A DNA stretch of 64,000 nt, taken from the NCBI RefSeq assembly GCF_009796805.1, contig NZ_CP047029.1:3300001-3364000 (forward strand), in the 5' to 3' direction. Numbering within the stretch: the first letter of the stretch is position 1; each line of letters opens with the position of its first letter. This document shows positions 16,984 to 25,755 of this stretch, piece after piece. The notes beneath the pieces are model-generated. The model saw nothing but the letters and a program-made list of their open reading frames with translations. It was not told where the DNA came from and searched no databases. The DNA is from Algibacter sp. L1A34 (GTDB lineage Bacteria; Bacteroidota; Bacteroidia; Flavobacteriales; Flavobacteriaceae). The position numbers and the translations under genes were made by a program.

Positions 16984-18003
16984 ATGAAAACTTTAATACT
17001 CAGTTTATGTTCATTAGTTCTATTCTTAATTTGTACATCTTGTTCGGATGATGATAACAAAGGTAATGATGATACTGAAGACTTTACATTAACCTTTAAT
17101 GTAGAAACCAATCAAGACCAAATGGAAAATTTTTCTCATAATAAAATGGTTATTTTTAATAGTGAAGTTTGGTCAATTGGTGGTATTATCCAATCTAATA
17201 TAAGTGCTGGTAGTGATGTTTGGAAAAGTACAAACGGCGTAAACTGGTTGTCAGTTACAAGCAATCAATTTCCAATGCGTGTTGAACATACACTTACAGT
17301 TTTTGATAATAAAATGTGGGTCATAGGTGGTTTTACAGAAAATGATTCTGGTGTCTATGAAGCATTGAGTGACGTATGGTATTCTTCAGATGGTGAAACC
17401 TGGACTCTAGCTACTAATGATATTATTGGTACATCAACTATAGGATTTCATAGTACAGTTGTTTTTAATAACAAATTGTATCTTATTAAAGATGGTTACT
17501 ACGAAAGTGCCCCAGGTTGTACCGTTTGGTCTTCTAGTGATGGTATTTCATGGGTACGAGAAACCGATAATGCATTTCCTTACAGAGACGATTTTAGTTC
17601 AACTGTATTCAATAACGAAATTTATGTAACAGGTGGAAGTTGGGGGTCTGACTTTTTTAATGAAATATGGAAAAGTTCAGATGGTATAAACTGGACCCAA
17701 GTAAATACCAGTAGTACTATTTTTTCGCCAAGAGCAGGTCATGCCTTTATAGTTTACGAAAACAAACTATGGGTTTTTGGTGGTAGAAATAATACATCAA
17801 CAATTACGGGTATGGGACTTTGGTATTCTAATGATGGTGAAGCATGGTTTAGGTACGAACCACTTCCAGCAGAGGATGGCCTTCAAAACTTTGCTGCGTT
17901 AAACTACAATAATGCTATATGGATTTTTGGAGGTTTACGTCAAGTACCAGGGGCTACTTTAAAAAATAGAGTAGGAACAATAAATACTATAACTCTAAAT
18001 TAA
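16984..18003 (+). CDS. Kelch-type beta-propeller lipoprotein
   Basis: A 339-residue lipoprotein: the lipobox is LICTSC with Cys at about residue 20, followed by SDDDNKGNDD, an acidic stretch typical of surface-exported Bacteroidota lipoproteins. The body has five to six blades with W-x-x-x-D-G-x-x-W and N-x-x-W/Y-V-I/F-G-G motifs (for example MWVIGG, LWVFGG, IWIFGG), i.e. a Kelch/galactose-oxidase-like propeller. No catalytic residues are apparent; a binding role is more likely than an enzymatic one. It lies 41 bp after the T9SS protein and 20 bp before another propeller-like lipoprotein. Confidence 0.8.
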   Translation: MKTLILSLCSLVLFLICTSCSDDDNKGNDDTEDFTLTFNVETNQDQMENFSHNKMVIFNSEVWSIGGIIQSNISAGSDVWKSTNGVNWLSVTSNQFPMRVEHTLTVFDNKMWVIGGFTENDSGVYEALSDVWYSSDGETWTLATNDIIGTSTIGFHSTVVFNNKLYLIKDGYYESAPGCTVWSSSDGISWVRETDNAFPYRDDFSSTVFNNEIYVTGGSWGSDFFNEIWKSSDGINWTQVNTSSTIFSPRAGHAFIVYENKLWVFGGRNNTSTITGMGLWYSNDGEAWFRYEPLPAEDGLQNFAALNYNNAIWIFGGLRQVPGATLKNRVGTINTITLN

Positions 18004-18023
18004 TTTTTCAAAATAAACTACTT

Positions 18024-19031
18024 ATGAAAGCATTTATTAAACAAATAGCATTAATAATACTTATAACTATAATAACGGCTTGTAGTAAAGATTCAGTTTC
18101 TAAATCCGAAACAAATGTTTATGCTGCAGGGTTTGAAGATTACGGATTAAGAAAGGTAGCTAAAATGTGGAAAAATAGTGAAGCTATAGCCTTAACAGAT
18201 GGCTCTTATTATTCAGAAGTAGTCGATTTATATATAGTGAATAACGATGTATATGTTTTAGGTTACGAATCGAATGGTGCTAATGAAGTTATTAAAATAT
18301 GGGAAAACGGCCTAGAAATAGCGCTTACCGATGGTACTAATAATGCAAGACCAACATCTTTATATGTTTCAGAAGGTGATGTTTATGTTACTGGCTATAA
18401 AAATGGAGATGCAACACTTTGGAAAAATGGCATAGAGGTAGCCTTAACTGATGGGAATCATTTTTCATCAGCAAATTCCGTTTTTGTTTCTAGCAACGAT
18501 GTATATGTGGCAGGTTTTGAAGAAGATGATGGATTTGGATATATCGCTAAAATTTGGAAAAATGAAATACCAATTCCATTAACAAATGGAACTACCGATG
18601 CAGAAGCAACATCTGTATATGTTTTAGGTAGTGATGTATATGTATCAGGACACAAAGATAATGGTACAGTAAAAGTGGCTACCATGTGGAAAAACGGAGT
18701 AGAAACAGCCTTAAGCGATGGGGTTTATGACACTGAAACAACTGATATATATGCAGTAGGTGGTGATGTGTATGTCACTGGTTTTGCAAGTAATGATATC
18801 ATTAGAGTGGTAAAAATGTGGAAAAACGGCATTGAAGTCCCTATAACAGATGGTTTAAATCGTTCTAAACTTTATTCGATTTCTGTTTTAGATGATAATA
18901 TTTACCTATCTGGTTACGAGTCTAATAATGAAAATGATATTGCAAAAATTTGGAAAGATGGAGAAGAAATATTTTTAACAGACGGTAGTAACTATGCAAG
19001 TGCTAATGCTGTTTTTGTAGTGAAAAATTAG
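18024..19031 (+). CDS. Lipoprotein made of seven tandem ~43-residue repeats
   Basis: A 335-residue lipoprotein (lipobox TIITAC). After residue 30 the whole chain is seven repeats of 40-45 residues, each built as [V/I]Y[V/A]xG[F/Y/H]E, then [A/V]K[M/I]WKNGxE, then xLTDG, then a short strand before the next D-V-Y-V. The first repeat starts VYAAGFEDYG and the last ends VFVVKN. Seven equal blades suggest a seven-bladed beta-propeller. The repeats are clear but diverged, so this is not a recent tandem amplification. No catalytic motif is visible; function unknown. Confidence 0.75.
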   Translation: MKAFIKQIALIILITIITACSKDSVSKSETNVYAAGFEDYGLRKVAKMWKNSEAIALTDGSYYSEVVDLYIVNNDVYVLGYESNGANEVIKIWENGLEIALTDGTNNARPTSLYVSEGDVYVTGYKNGDATLWKNGIEVALTDGNHFSSANSVFVSSNDVYVAGFEEDDGFGYIAKIWKNEIPIPLTNGTTDAEATSVYVLGSDVYVSGHKDNGTVKVATMWKNGVETALSDGVYDTETTDIYAVGGDVYVTGFASNDIIRVVKMWKNGIEVPITDGLNRSKLYSISVLDDNIYLSGYESNNENDIAKIWKDGEEIFLTDGSNYASANAVFVVKN

Positions 19032-19064
19032 AAAAGAGGCTTTTAAAAATTAAAATAAATAATC

Positions 19065-19598
19065 ATGAAAAAAACAATCTACTTTCTTTTAATCTTTTTA
19101 TTAATAACAGCACAAAGCTGCGAAACTGATATTCCAGAAACCGATAATATTCCACCAACCTTCTCATTTAGAATAACAGGAGACGGGTTTGAATATGTAT
19201 TTGATCAAGATACAGATTATGATAATATACAGCTTAATTTAAAGCATGATGCCGAATATGATTTCATCTTTTCTGGTAGTGACAATGGAGGTGTTAAGCT
19301 TATAGAATGGCAATTGCCAGATGACGATTTTATAGAGTTTGATTCTACCGTTTCAAGCCCATGGACAGTAACGAATGTTTCATCGATAAATAAAATTATT
19401 AAGTGGGAAGGTAACTCCAATAATCCCTTAACAGGAAATATACTTGCAGGAACGTTTGAATCTAATGGCGAGAATATATCAGACACTTTTAGATTTTTTG
19501 TATCAGATTTTGGAGGAGAATCTGGAGTATCAAACACCACATCAAAAGAGCTTACCATATACATAGGTGAGCACGACACAGAAATAGTTTCATTATAA
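19065..19598 (+). CDS. Lipoprotein of unknown function
   Basis: A 177-residue lipoprotein with lipobox ITAQSC near residue 19, followed by an acidic ETDIPETDN linker. The rest is predicted beta-rich with an immunoglobulin-like look (D-x-x-x-D-F-I-F-S-G-S-D-N-G-G and a closing L-T-I-Y-I-G strand). I do not recognise a family. It sits 33 bp after the seven-repeat lipoprotein in the same transcription unit. Confidence 0.65.
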   Translation: MKKTIYFLLIFLLITAQSCETDIPETDNIPPTFSFRITGDGFEYVFDQDTDYDNIQLNLKHDAEYDFIFSGSDNGGVKLIEWQLPDDDFIEFDSTVSSPWTVTNVSSINKIIKWEGNSNNPLTGNILAGTFESNGENISDTFRFFVSDFGGESGVSNTTSKELTIYIGEHDTEIVSL

Positions 19599-19614
19599 CT
19601 AAAATCTAGAACCT

Positions 19615-20196
19615 ATGAAAAATATATTTAAAATCATTTTATGCTTAACAAGCATATTGATACTATCTAGCTGTAGTAAAAATGATGATGATAATTCAGA
19701 AAACATACAAATTGGTAATTTTCACGAAGGCGGTATTGTATTTTATGTAGATGATACGGGTGAGCATGGTCTTGTTTGTGCAACAAAAGATTTGATTCAA
19801 CCAATGCGATGGGGTTATAACGATGTACTATTAAATAATACTGAACAAATTATAGGTTCTGGGTTAGCAAATACCCTAGCTATTACCGCTGCATATCCAG
19901 ATATTGATACAGCTGCAAAATTGTGTTTAAACTTTGAAGATGATGAGTATGCAGATTGGTACCTACCTAGTTTAGATGAACTTAACCTAATATACACAAA
20001 CAAAAACAAGATTAATGCGACAGCTATTGCTAATGAAGGTGAAGTATTTAAAACTTTAGATGACGACAGGTCTAACTATTGGAGCTCTAGTGAAGAAGTC
20101 GAAATAAATGCTTGGTTAATACAATTTGATACGGGCTTAACAAAAACATATTATAAAACATACATACAAAATATTAGGCCAATTAGAGCTTTTTAA
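19615..20196 (+). CDS. DUF1566-domain lipoprotein
   Basis: A 193-residue lipoprotein: lipobox ILSSCS followed by KNDDDN. The mature part has the pattern of DUF1566 / Lcl C-terminal domains: G-G-I-V-F-Y-V near the start, then W-Y-L-P-S-L-D-E-L, Y-W-S-S-S-E, A-W-x-I-Q-F-D-T-G, and a final V/I-R-P-I-R-A-F. These domains have a C-type-lectin-like fold and are surface-exposed in bacteria; a ligand is not known. The gene is one of several lipoprotein genes in a row, 16 bp after the previous one. Confidence 0.78.
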   Translation: MKNIFKIILCLTSILILSSCSKNDDDNSENIQIGNFHEGGIVFYVDDTGEHGLVCATKDLIQPMRWGYNDVLLNNTEQIIGSGLANTLAITAAYPDIDTAAKLCLNFEDDEYADWYLPSLDELNLIYTNKNKINATAIANEGEVFKTLDDDRSNYWSSSEEVEINAWLIQFDTGLTKTYYKTYIQNIRPIRAF

Positions 20197-20219
20197 TAAA
20201 AAGATATAAAAAATGACAC

Positions 20220-21113
20220 ATGAAAAATTTAAGAATACTCTTAATCACTATAATCGCTACCCTTATTAGTTGTAGTAAAAATGATGATGTAAATAATCTA
20301 GAAGATGGCATTCGTGTAAAGACTTATGCTATAAATGCAGATGAGTATAATCTTGTATATAATGCAAAAAATCTATTAACAGATTATGAATCAAATACAG
20401 AAAATAACCAAGTAAAATATAATGCAGATAATAATATTATTGAAAACGGAAATACCACATACACCTACAATTCGCAAGGAAGGATGTCTACAATAACTAT
20501 ATTAAATAGTAGAGGTACAAGAGAAAGTGATGTAGTATATATTAATGACGGAAAAACGGTGCAAATTAATTCTATTTACACACCAAATGTTGGTGTTACA
20601 GGTACTTCACAAACAACGGTTGTATATAATAGCAATAATAAAGTAGACTCTATTTTAGAATACAATCCTATTTATTATAATAAGTATTATAAAATAGAAT
20701 TTGCTTTTGATGATAAGGATAATATTATACAGCAAAGAACATCAGGTAGTGTAGATGGTGAAACATTTACAACTACAGAAACCGTAAGTTATATCTATGA
20801 TGATAAACTAAACCCGTATTATAATACACTTACAAAAACGGGTACTACTAGCAATATTAATTTAATAAGTATAACTGGTTCTAGAACCTTAGGAAACCAA
20901 ATAGGCTATCAAGCACTTTATTATTACAGTAAAAATAATGTAATCACAATCAATCAGAGATTTTCCTCAGGAGATTCACAAGTAACTCAAAATGAGTATG
21001 CTTATAACGAAGGTAATTATCCAATAGCGTCAGAAAGAACGGTAAGTTATACTACCGGTACAGATTCTGATACCTATACAACCTATTACAATTGGACATA
21101 CGAAATATATTAA
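20220..21113 (+). CDS. Lipoprotein with YD-like repeats
   Basis: A 297-residue lipoprotein with lipobox TLISCS and the KNDDVNN acidic stretch. The mature chain alternates short strands containing Y-N-A-K/D-N-x, Y-N-S-Q-G-R and Y-x-Y-D-D-K motifs, similar to the loose YD-type repeats of Bacteroidota surface lipoproteins. No enzyme motif. It follows the DUF1566 gene by 23 bp. I do not recognise a more specific family. Confidence 0.65.
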   Translation: MKNLRILLITIIATLISCSKNDDVNNLEDGIRVKTYAINADEYNLVYNAKNLLTDYESNTENNQVKYNADNNIIENGNTTYTYNSQGRMSTITILNSRGTRESDVVYINDGKTVQINSIYTPNVGVTGTSQTTVVYNSNNKVDSILEYNPIYYNKYYKIEFAFDDKDNIIQQRTSGSVDGETFTTTETVSYIYDDKLNPYYNTLTKTGTTSNINLISITGSRTLGNQIGYQALYYYSKNNVITINQRFSSGDSQVTQNEYAYNEGNYPIASERTVSYTTGTDSDTYTTYYNWTYEIY

Positions 21114-21131
21114 TTAATTAAACAGATAAAA

Positions 21132-21788
21132 ATGAATTTTAAAAAATACACCATCACAATTTTAAGTGTGTTATTGCTGATATCATGTAGTAAAGACGAC
21201 GATAATGGTAATAAAAACCAAGGCTTTGTAACCACTTGGCAAACCACCGCATCTAACGAAGATATTACTATTTACACAAACTCAAGTTATACCTATAATT
21301 ATACAGTAGATTGGGGAGATGGAACAATTTCTAATAATGCTATTGGAACTGTTTCTCATACTTACGCTACAGCAGGAGCACATACAGTAAGTATAACCGG
21401 AGATTTTCCTGCTATTTATAATTATGAAAGCCCTAATAATGCCGCCAAACTCCAAACTATTGAAAGTTGGGGCAATATAGCTTGGAAGTCTATGTATTAT
21501 GCTTTCTCTGGATGTGTAAATCTAAGATTAAATACAAAAGATGCACCTAACTTAAGTAGTGTAACAAGTCTAAGAGGTGTGTTTCGGGGAGCTAGTTCTT
21601 TTAATCAAGACCTAAGTGGTTGGGATGTTAGTAATGTAATTGATATGAACGATATGTTTCGGAACTCTAGTTCTTTTAATCAAGATCTAAGTGATTGGGC
21701 TACAGGAAACGTAAGAAATTGTTATGACTTTTCAATAGGTTCAGCCTTAACAATATCAAACCTACCCACGTTAGGTCGTTGTTTTTAG
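21132..21788 (+). CDS. BspA-family (DUF285) surface lipoprotein, short paralogue
   Basis: A 218-residue lipoprotein (lipobox LLISCS, then KDDDNGN). Residues about 30-90 form a PKD-like strand set (YTVDWGDGT ... YATAGAHTV). Then come two to three DUF285 units of 25 residues: F-R-G-A-S-S-F-N-Q-D-L-S-G-W-D-V-S-N-V and a second copy. It is a shorter paralogue of the protein at 23077-24129, with which it shares both the PKD-like N-terminus and the ending A-L-T-x-x-N-L-P-T. DUF285/BspA repeats are leucine-rich-repeat-like and mediate adhesion in the founding members. Confidence 0.82.
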   Translation: MNFKKYTITILSVLLLISCSKDDDNGNKNQGFVTTWQTTASNEDITIYTNSSYTYNYTVDWGDGTISNNAIGTVSHTYATAGAHTVSITGDFPAIYNYESPNNAAKLQTIESWGNIAWKSMYYAFSGCVNLRLNTKDAPNLSSVTSLRGVFRGASSFNQDLSGWDVSNVIDMNDMFRNSSSFNQDLSDWATGNVRNCYDFSIGSALTISNLPTLGRCF

Positions 21789-21826
21789 TTAAAATAATTA
21801 TTTAGAAAATTTTAATAATAAAAATC

Positions 21827-22174
21827 ATGAAACGATTACAAAAACTATTAATTGTATTTACCATAAGCGCATCTGCCATATCACAAGCCCAAGAAAAAAA
21901 AACAGACAGTACGCAAGTTAATAAAAGTAACTATTTAGACATGGGAGCAGGAACCTTAACCGATATTTTTGGTAGCAATTTAGATGGCAATAAAGATGGG
22001 AAAAAATTGAGTTTTTTAGAAATGGTAGATAAAATGGATTTACCTGCAGAACAAAAAACAGAATACAAAAATCTATATTATTTACAGTCTAAAAATCTTA
22101 CTGAAAAGCAAAAAGACTCACTAGGAAAAGTAATGAGTAAAAAAATAAAAGAAGCAAAACGAGTTGATGAATAA
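21827..22174 (+). CDS. Small exported protein of unknown function
   Basis: A 115-residue protein with a signal peptide (MKRLQKLLIVFTISASAISQAQ). The mature part is hydrophilic and helical, with two D-x-x-x-K-x-K-rich stretches, and ends in a lysine-rich helix. I do not recognise it. It is 22 bp upstream of the DUF4412 gene and probably cotranscribed with it. Confidence 0.6.
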   Translation: MKRLQKLLIVFTISASAISQAQEKKTDSTQVNKSNYLDMGAGTLTDIFGSNLDGNKDGKKLSFLEMVDKMDLPAEQKTEYKNLYYLQSKNLTEKQKDSLGKVMSKKIKEAKRVDE

Positions 22175-22195
22175 TTAATCCATAAAACTTAAAAA

Positions 22196-23053
22196 ATGAA
22201 AACCTCAAAAAACAATACACGCATATTATATGTTTCCAAAGTTATTTTACTGGCTATTGCATTTTGTTTTACTACAACTACAAATGCACAATTTTTAAAA
22301 AAATTAGGAAATACTATAGAAAACGCTGCACAAAAAACAGTAGAGAAAAAAGTAGAGGAAAAAACAGAAAAAGAAACCAATAAAGCATTCGATTCTACAT
22401 TCAATAAAACGCCCAAGAAAAAGAATAAAGAAAACAATCCCATAGTATCAAAATCGGCCGTAGAGCCAGCAGGCACATATACATTTACACATATATATAC
22501 CATGCAAATTGAAGATGGTAATCGTAATACTAATTTAGATTATTATTTAACACCATCTGGTGATTATTTTGCGACCCAAATACTAGATGGTAATGCTAAA
22601 AACACCACCATTAGTGTGATGGATTTGACTCAAAAAACAATACATACATTAATGGATAATAAAGGTGATAAAACCCGTATCTCTATGGGGCTTAATTTGG
22701 ACAAGTCATCAAATTATATGATTGACCAAACTAATATCAAAGTAACTCCAACAGGAACTACAAAAACTATACTAGGCTACACCTGCGAAGGTTATAAAGT
22801 AGAAGGGGATACGGTTGAAGGTACTGTATGGGTAACTCAAGATGCTGGAATTTCTTTTTCGAAGCATATGTACAAATCAGATCCTACTCAATCCCAAGAT
22901 GTCATTTTTAAAAAATTATTAACGGGCTTAACATTAGAAATGGATATGGTAGATACCTCTAGAAAAAAAGATAAACCCATAAAAATGACCTGTATAAAAC
23001 TAGAAAAAAATAACACGACCATTAATACTAGTAGTTATAAAAAACTCATGTAG
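22196..23053 (+). CDS. DUF4412-domain periplasmic protein
   Basis: A 285-residue exported protein. The signal peptide ends near TTTNAQF. Residues about 35-75 are a charged, probably coiled-coil segment with repeating K-K-V-E-E-K-T-E-K. From about residue 95 on, the pattern matches DUF4412: Y-x-L-T-P-S-G-D-Y-F, a central T-x-x-T-I-L-G-Y-T-C-E-G-Y-K-V and a V-W-V-T-Q-D-A-G strand. DUF4412 proteins resemble LolA-like half-barrels; their role is not established. Confidence 0.75.
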   Translation: MKTSKNNTRILYVSKVILLAIAFCFTTTTNAQFLKKLGNTIENAAQKTVEKKVEEKTEKETNKAFDSTFNKTPKKKNKENNPIVSKSAVEPAGTYTFTHIYTMQIEDGNRNTNLDYYLTPSGDYFATQILDGNAKNTTISVMDLTQKTIHTLMDNKGDKTRISMGLNLDKSSNYMIDQTNIKVTPTGTTKTILGYTCEGYKVEGDTVEGTVWVTQDAGISFSKHMYKSDPTQSQDVIFKKLLTGLTLEMDMVDTSRKKDKPIKMTCIKLEKNNTTINTSSYKKLM

Positions 23054-23076
23054 TCAAATAAATAAAACATATTACT

Positions 23077-24129
23077 ATGAAGAAGACACTTAGATATACA
23101 ATATTGCTTTTATTATCCATCACACTTTTTAATTGTGGAGGTGGAGATGATGATACCTCTGCTAATAGTGATGATAGACCATTTATCACGACTTGGTTAA
23201 CGACTACCGATAATGAAAATATTAGAATACCTATAGATAGTAGATATACGTATAGCTACACCGTAAATTGGGGAGACGGTACAACTGATAATAACCTAAC
23301 AGATCATGCTAGGCATACCTATGAAATGCCTGGTACATATACTGTTGAAATCTCAGGAACCTTTCCTGCTATTAGATTTAGTGGTGGAGGAACTAACAGT
23401 ACCCCAGACAAATTACGAACTATAGAACAATGGGGTGGTATAGAATGGGAATCTATGATAGATGCTTTCGAAGGGTGCAGATTTTTAACATACACGGCTA
23501 CAGATGCTCCTAACTTAAGTAATGTAACAAATATGTCTAGTATGTTCTCATTTGCATGGGAGTTTAATGGAGATCTTAGTAGCTGGGATACCAGTAACGT
23601 AACAAATATGTCTGCTATGTTTGCTCATGCAAGAGCCTTTAATGGGGATATAAGTACTTGGGACACTAGTAATGTAGATGATATGGGGTTAATGTTTACT
23701 TCTGCATGGGCGTTTAATGGAAACCTTAGTAATTGGGATGTTAGTAATGTAACAGTTATAGCGTCTATGTTCTCAGGTGCATCCGTTTTTAATGGCGACT
23801 TAAGTAACTGGGATGTTGGTAATGTTATACAATTACAAAGTATGTTCGCAGGAGCAAGTGCTTTTAACGGAGATCTTAGTAATTGGAATGTTGGCAGTGT
23901 AACCATTATGGATGATGTGTTTAAAGGAGCAAGTATTTTTAACGCAGATCTTAGTAATTGGGATGTTAGCAATGTAGAAGATATGAGAAATACGTTTGAA
24001 AATGCAACAGTTTTTAATCAAAATTTATCTGGTTGGAATACAAGTAATGTAATACGATGTGAAGATTTCGCTTTAGGATCTGCATTAACATCAGCTAATC
24101 TCCCTACGCAAGGATGCTTTGGTTTGTAA
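23077..24129 (+). CDS. BspA-family (DUF285) repeat surface lipoprotein
   Basis: A 350-residue lipoprotein (lipobox LFNCGGG, then DDDTSANSDD). A PKD-like N-terminal part (YTVNWGDGT, MPGTYTVEI) is followed by about eight DUF285 repeats of 25 residues with the core MFxxAxxFNGDLSNWDVSNV. The repeats are near-identical at several positions, for example three consecutive F-N-G-D-L-S-N-W. The last repeat ends with a Cys-containing cap (LPTQGCFGL). BspA-like proteins bind extracellular matrix or other cells in known cases; here only surface display can be inferred. The strong repeats also produce long antisense open frames, which are not genes. Confidence 0.88.
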   Translation: MKKTLRYTILLLLSITLFNCGGGDDDTSANSDDRPFITTWLTTTDNENIRIPIDSRYTYSYTVNWGDGTTDNNLTDHARHTYEMPGTYTVEISGTFPAIRFSGGGTNSTPDKLRTIEQWGGIEWESMIDAFEGCRFLTYTATDAPNLSNVTNMSSMFSFAWEFNGDLSSWDTSNVTNMSAMFAHARAFNGDISTWDTSNVDDMGLMFTSAWAFNGNLSNWDVSNVTVIASMFSGASVFNGDLSNWDVGNVIQLQSMFAGASAFNGDLSNWNVGSVTIMDDVFKGASIFNADLSNWDVSNVEDMRNTFENATVFNQNLSGWNTSNVIRCEDFALGSALTSANLPTQGCFGL

Positions 24130-24175
24130 GGTCACAAATTTATATATAAAAAGTAAAAACTAAAATTAATCCATC

Positions 24176-25042
24176 ATGAAAAAACTATCAATTATCCTCT
24201 TTATTCTTGTAAATTCAATCTTCACGTTTGCCCAACAAGGTATTAACTATAAAGCCATTATTAAAGATGCTAGTGGCAATGTAGTAGCCAACGATTTAAT
24301 ACAAGTTGAGTTTGCTATTCGCACAGGCATATCTAATCCTTCAGACAATAATTATTTAGAAACGCATACACCAACTACCGATGCTAATGGGTTAGTAATA
24401 CTTAACATAGGTGAAGGTACTGTAAATAGCGGTGTTTTTGCAGATATAGATTGGGCAAGTGGTAGACACTTTCTTAGTGTGTATATTAATATTGGAGAAG
24501 GTTTTGTAGATATGGGAACTACGGAGTTTATGTCTGTGCCATATGCGAAGCATGCTCAAATTGCGGAAAAAATTATTAAACTTCCTGAACCTTATATTTT
24601 AGGAAGAAGTTTAATAAGTTCTAATGCAAGATTTCAATTTAATGAAAAGCATGGGTGGCAGGCTGCACAAAAAATGTGTGAAGCAGCCTATCCTAGAGAC
24701 CCTAATGTACGTGCTTTTACTTTAGAGCAAATAACCCAAGCCATAATTTTAGGAAACTATGATGAAACTAATTTAAATAGTATTAATCAAGTACGATTTT
24801 GGGCAATTACACCAGTTACCTATAATGTAGGTAATACCTATTTTGCAAGTGCTCATGAAAATAATGCTCATGGGCTCAATATTAGCGCTGGAGATAGTGG
24901 CCGTGGAACAACAGGGGAAATACGTATCGAAGATTCAACTTTTATAGAAAACGGGAGTAATCCTTTTAAAACGTATTTAAAAGTATTTAATGGGGTTGGT
25001 CCAAATACGAATTATCCATGTATGTGTGGTACATATAGGTGA
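24176..25042 (+). CDS. Secreted protein with flavobacterial QGINYKA-type N-terminal domain
   Basis: A 288-residue exported protein. The signal peptide ends FTFAQ. Residues 20-125 form the domain that begins QGINYKAIIKDASGN and ends VPYAKHA, also present in the tail-fibre-like protein at 25756-26985 and common in flavobacterial cell-surface fibres. The C-terminal half (about 140-288) is a different, unrecognised domain with several W and C residues (CEAAYP, PCMCGTYR). No T9SS sorting domain is present. Confidence 0.68.
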   Translation: MKKLSIILFILVNSIFTFAQQGINYKAIIKDASGNVVANDLIQVEFAIRTGISNPSDNNYLETHTPTTDANGLVILNIGEGTVNSGVFADIDWASGRHFLSVYINIGEGFVDMGTTEFMSVPYAKHAQIAEKIIKLPEPYILGRSLISSNARFQFNEKHGWQAAQKMCEAAYPRDPNVRAFTLEQITQAIILGNYDETNLNSINQVRFWAITPVTYNVGNTYFASAHENNAHGLNISAGDSGRGTTGEIRIEDSTFIENGSNPFKTYLKVFNGVGPNTNYPCMCGTYR

Positions 25043-25138
25043 TTTCAATCTTGTATTTGTTTTAATAATGCTATGAAAACCTTAATTAAGGTTAGTAATA
25101 AATTTAATTATATGCTATATAAACTTTAATCTAAACTC

Positions 25139-25738
25139 ATGAAAACATACAAGGTCATCTTACTACTTACCATACTTGTTCTGTCTTGTAAAAACGAAAC
25201 AAAAATAGTGGTTGAAAATAACAAACCAAAAGCGGTTAAAAAAGAAACGTCACCTGTAACCAATAAAACGCCAAAAGGTACTTTTCTATGTAACATTAAT
25301 GGTGAAGTTTGGAGTTATACTAAAGCGTCTGGAATTGTAAGTCGCCATAAAAAAACACAAAAACGTACAGCGATTATCACTTTTACTAAACAGTTAGAAA
25401 AAGGAAAGGAAAGTGTTCAACTTTTTTATGATGGAGATAGCAATGTCTTAGAAGAAGTTACAGCCATACTTAAAACTCCAAAAAGGGTAGGAGGTAATAT
25501 GAGCGCCATGTATCAACTTAAAATAAAAGGAGGGAAGCGCCTTCCAGAAAGTAAAATCACCGGCACTTTAGATTTATCTAACCCAACAGCCTCCGGAACT
25601 GCAGAGGTATCAAATATGGAAATTCGTTTTGAAGAAAATCAGTTGGCAGACCAAACCATGGCGACTATTTCTTTAACGCCTTTCAGCTTTAGTAGTGTTG
25701 GATATTCTGATGCAGAAAAACTATTTGGAACTAAATAA
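25139..25738 (+). CDS. Lipoprotein of unknown function
   Basis: A 199-residue lipoprotein (lipobox LVLSC, then KNETK). After a lysine-rich linker the mature part (about 50-199) is beta-rich, beginning GTFLCNINGEVWSYTKASG and containing L-T/G-T-L-D-L. The start resembles small Bacteroidota lipoproteins that open with an N-G-x-x-W strand, but I cannot name the family. Between it and the preceding gene is a 16-bp palindrome (25078-25093, AACCTTAATTAAGGTT). Confidence 0.62.
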   Translation: MKTYKVILLLTILVLSCKNETKIVVENNKPKAVKKETSPVTNKTPKGTFLCNINGEVWSYTKASGIVSRHKKTQKRTAIITFTKQLEKGKESVQLFYDGDSNVLEEVTAILKTPKRVGGNMSAMYQLKIKGGKRLPESKITGTLDLSNPTASGTAEVSNMEIRFEENQLADQTMATISLTPFSFSSVGYSDAEKLFGTK

Positions 25739-25755
25739 TTTAAAACTATTTAATT

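Noticed and set aside
23625-23972. 115-codon minus-strand repeat frame
   Set aside because: It mirrors the DUF285 repeats of the lipoprotein on the plus strand; the regular look comes from those repeats.
23500-24060. Possible CRISPR-like or tandem DNA repeat of about 75 bp
   Set aside because: The periodicity is that of 25-codon protein repeats, with no spacers and with codon-level drift.
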